From JAFDZO01 sp038225955 (GTDB taxonomy: Bacteria > Bacteroidota > Ignavibacteria > Tepidaquicellales > Tepidaquicellaceae), in the NCBI GenBank assembly GCA_038225955.1, contig JBBRQV010000119.1:1-9998 (forward strand): a stretch of 9,998 nucleotides of DNA, written 5' to 3'. The notes under the pieces were generated by a model, which was not told the DNA's origin, searched no databases, and worked only from the letters and a program-made list of their open reading frames with translations. The position numbers were made by a program, and so were the translations under genes. This document shows positions 7,753 to 9,998 of this stretch, in pieces. The first letter of the stretch is position 1, and the number at the start of each line of letters is the position of its first letter.

Positions 7753-9921
7753 TCAATTTATCTGCTTACAGAATAAAGTAATTTTAGAGCTTGGCAATTG
7801 CGAGCTGCCTGATTTCGGCATCTGGTCTATAACCTCGCCGCTGCCATTTATATCAATATCAAAACCACTTGCAGAGAGTACGTTTATTGCCTTTCGCAAA
7901 CTATAGCCTTTAACATCCGGCACAAGTAAAACACTTTTAAGTTCAAGTTCTTTACTCTTCACTACAAGCTTCACCGTGGTCTTTGAATTTATATCTACTT
8001 TAGAATTGGCTTCAGGAAGCTGAGACTCTATAGTTAAAAAACTATTTGATTTAGAATTTTCAGGATATACAACTTCACAATTTAATTTCAAATCCTTCAA
8101 AATATCTTTTGCATCCTCAAGTTTAAGATTTAAAAGATTTGGAATTAAAATAGAATTGTTTGAAACATTAACGACATCGTTCGACTTAGTTTTATTATCA
8201 AAAGTTGGCTCAGTTAAATTTAGATTTCCTGAAAAACTAATAATTCTTTCTGCAATTCTTTTGAAAACAGGAGCAGCAATTTTGCCACCGTAAAACTGTC
8301 CGCCTTTAGGGTCATCAAGTATCACCGTAATTAAAAACTGAGGATTATCTGCAGGGAAAAATCCTACAAACGAACCTGTATGCGAACCCGATGAATGCTT
8401 ACCATCTACAACTCTTTGTGCAGTTCCTGTTTTGCCGGCAATTTTTAATCCGTCAATCTTTGCATCTACACCCGTACCCGATTCCACAACTCCAATCATT
8501 AGAGTAGAGAGAAGCTTTGCTGTGTTTTGTGAAACTACCTGACGAATTTCTATAGGTGAATTTTCAAAAATTGTTTTACCGTCTAAAGCAGTTTCTTTTT
8601 TTATTATATATGGCTTTAGTAAAATTCCATTGTTTGCAACCGTTGAGTATGCACTTGTAAGCTGCATTGCGTTAATCAATACTTCGTAACCAATAGCCAT
8701 GTACGGCAATGATATTGGAGAAAAATCTATAGGACGTTTTAATACTCCTCTGTTCTCTCCCGGCAATTCAATTCCAGTTGAAATTCCGAAACCAAAATCG
8801 CGGGCGTATTTATAAAATCTTTCAGGTCCGAGCTTCATAGAAATTTTCATAAAGCCAATATTGCTTGATTGCTCAAGCGCCTGTTGAAACGTCATTGTTG
8901 CAGCCTTGTGCTCATCTTCCATCGTTACATTAGCTGCTAATGTGTAGTGTCCGCTCTCTGTATTTATCAGGCTCATCTTATCCATTATCTTCTCTTCAAG
9001 AGAAGCTGCCGCTGTAACAATTTTAAATGTTGAGCCCGGCTCGTAAACATCGCATATAGCTTTATTGGTAAAACCTACTGTATCAGAAATCTGAATGTTG
9101 TTTGGGTCGAACGAAGGATAAGATGACATTCCAAGAATCTCACCTGTCTTAACATTCGTAATAATTACTTTACCGCCTTTTGAATCTGTTTCCTTAACTC
9201 CTCTTTCTAATTCTTCTTCTGCAAACTTCTGAATATTTATATCAAGCGTAAGCACAACGTTGTTACCATTAACCGGCTCCCTCTTAGGAATATCCATATT
9301 CGGCTTGTACTGCCCCTTCCCATCACGCTGCATTATCATAAAGCCATCTTTACCGGCAAGCTCACTCTCCATTGATTGCTCAACGCCGCTTAGTCCTGCG
9401 CCTTCAACATTTGTGTAACCAAGCACCTGCGAAGCTAATCTGCCATAGTTATAAACACGCTTAGGCTCTTTAAGAACTATTAAGCCATCGAAGTCTGCGC
9501 TATCAAGTCCCTGAAGGATTGCAACATCTGCTTTTCTTTCGAGGTAAACGAATGAAGTGCTTCTGTTTGTAAGCTTGGCAAGATACTCACTTCTATCTTT
9601 TTTGAAAACCCTCGCAAACATATTTGCAATGGAATCAGGCTTTGTAACCATTGTTGGATCAACTGCAAAAGAATATTGAAGCGAATTGGAGACTAGTACA
9701 TTCATATTTCTATCATATACAAGTCCACGCGAAGGAGAAATTTTTGTTTTCTCTTCATACTGCTTCCTTGCCGCAATCTTATACTTTGCAGAATTAATTA
9801 TCTGAACATTAATTAATTTATAGAGTATGACTGAGAAGATAAGAAGGAATACGAACGAAATAAAACCTACTTTCGCACGGAAGCTTGATAAGAAATTCAG
9901 AAATTTTTTAAATGACTCCAA
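7753..9921 (-). CDS. ftsI: FtsI-type class B penicillin-binding protein (transpeptidase) with two PASTA domains
   Basis: This is a septal class B PBP that cross-links stem peptides in the periplasm and pairs with the SEDS polymerase FtsW. The 722-residue protein has a basic cytoplasmic tail and one membrane anchor (about 18-36), then the pedestal domain beginning SRGLVYDRN (64-72). The transpeptidase domain has the active-site serine motif STFK (297-300), SSN (352-354) and KTGT (497-500). The C-terminus has two PASTA-like repeats, about 592-656 (IPNLLNLKLEDAKDIL) and 666-720 (VPDVKGYSLRKAINVL), known in other proteins as wall- or muropeptide-binding modules. The length exceeds E. coli FtsI because of them. 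The sporulation PBP SpoVD has similar architecture but is excluded by the Gram-negative-looking context. The start is TTG at 9921: an in-frame TAA lies four codons upstream, and the next Met (73) falls after the membrane anchor. A 14-nt gap separates it from the upstream ORF. Confidence 0.95.
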   Translation of the reverse strand: MESFKKFLNFLSSFRAKVGFISFVFLLIFSVILYKLINVQIINSAKYKIAARKQYEEKTKISPSRGLVYDRNMNVLVSNSLQYSFAVDPTMVTKPDSIANMFARVFKKDRSEYLAKLTNRSTSFVYLERKADVAILQGLDSADFDGLIVLKEPKRVYNYGRLASQVLGYTNVEGAGLSGVEQSMESELAGKDGFMIMQRDGKGQYKPNMDIPKREPVNGNNVVLTLDINIQKFAEEELERGVKETDSKGGKVIITNVKTGEILGMSSYPSFDPNNIQISDTVGFTNKAICDVYEPGSTFKIVTAAASLEEKIMDKMSLINTESGHYTLAANVTMEDEHKAATMTFQQALEQSSNIGFMKISMKLGPERFYKYARDFGFGISTGIELPGENRGVLKRPIDFSPISLPYMAIGYEVLINAMQLTSAYSTVANNGILLKPYIIKKETALDGKTIFENSPIEIRQVVSQNTAKLLSTLMIGVVESGTGVDAKIDGLKIAGKTGTAQRVVDGKHSSGSHTGSFVGFFPADNPQFLITVILDDPKGGQFYGGKIAAPVFKRIAERIISFSGNLNLTEPTFDNKTKSNDVVNVSNNSILIPNLLNLKLEDAKDILKDLKLNCEVVYPENSKSNSFLTIESQLPEANSKVDINSKTTVKLVVKSKELELKSVLLVPDVKGYSLRKAINVLSASGFDIDINGSGEVIDQMPKSGSSQLPSSKITLFCKQIN

Positions 9922-9935
9922 TAAGGTAAATTATT

Positions 9936-9998
9936 TTAATAGAGTTCCGATTTATTTACAATGATTTTGTTTTTATCAGTAAAAGCACCTTCATGAAC
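9936..9998 (-). CDS. C-terminal tail of an upstream ORF, possibly FtsL-like (partial)
   Basis: Reading in from the window edge on the minus strand, one frame stays open for 20 codons and ends at TAA (9938-9936), 14 nt before the ftsI start. The tail is polar and charged (ends KNKIIVNKSELY). The gene just upstream of ftsI in dcw clusters is usually ftsL, a small bitopic division protein that varies strongly in sequence, so this would be its periplasmic C-terminus. That identity is inferred from position only, because nothing in 20 residues is diagnostic. The gene itself is probable, since the other frames hit stops within 2 to 14 codons. Confidence 0.45.
   Translation of the reverse strand, partial: VHEGAFTDKNKIIVNKSELY

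Noticed and set aside
9480..9668. 62-residue minus-strand ORF in another frame inside ftsI
   Set aside because: It is nested in the well-supported PBP pedestal-domain coding region and has no family features.
9956..9994. Short ATG ORF (12 codons, starting MKVLLLIK) near the right edge on the minus strand
   Set aside because: It is very short and overlaps the longer open frame that ends just before ftsI. Its hydrophobic look probably arises from A/T-rich sequence.
1..9998. A novel defence, mobile or secondary-metabolism system
   Set aside because: All but the two edge fragments are recognisable core peptidoglycan and division genes in standard order. There are no repeats, integrases or foreign-looking segments.

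Overview
The window is a tightly packed block of the division and cell wall (dcw) cluster, with every gene on the minus strand. In transcription order (high to low coordinates) it reads: the tail of a small upstream ORF in the usual ftsL position, a class B penicillin-binding protein/FtsI with PASTA repeats, murE, murF, mraY, murD, ftsW, murG, and the first 56 codons of an unrecognised membrane protein cut by the window edge. No gap between genes exceeds about 22 nt and several genes overlap or abut, so I read it as one polycistronic operon whose promoter lies beyond position 9998. No stretch over 300 bases lacks a gene. I found no RNA gene, mobile element, CRISPR array or terminator.

The DNA is AT-rich by eye, and Shine-Dalgarno-like sequences are weak or absent before most starts. 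The transpeptidase ends in two PASTA domains, MurE carries the DNPR signature of meso-diaminopimelate-adding enzymes, and murF sits between murE and mraY. Together these suggest a Gram-negative member of the Bacteroidota/Chlorobiota group, perhaps the Chlorobi/Ignavibacteria side. This placement is inferred from gene order and sequence style, not from a search.

The genes form one pathway. MurD, MurE and MurF successively add D-Glu, the diamino acid and D-Ala-D-Ala to UDP-MurNAc-L-Ala in the cytoplasm. MraY moves the product onto undecaprenyl phosphate to give lipid I, and MurG adds GlcNAc to give lipid II. FtsW polymerises lipid II glycan strands and the FtsI-type PBP cross-links them at the septum. 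MurC, which normally supplies MurD's substrate and often follows murG, is not in the window; an unidentified membrane-protein ORF starts there instead.

I see no undescribed system here. The points worth a second look are the near-absence of ATG starts (six of seven complete genes need TTG or GTG), the single amber codon separating murD from ftsW in one continuous frame, non-consensus residues in MurG and MurE motifs, and the unknown membrane ORF coupled to murG.
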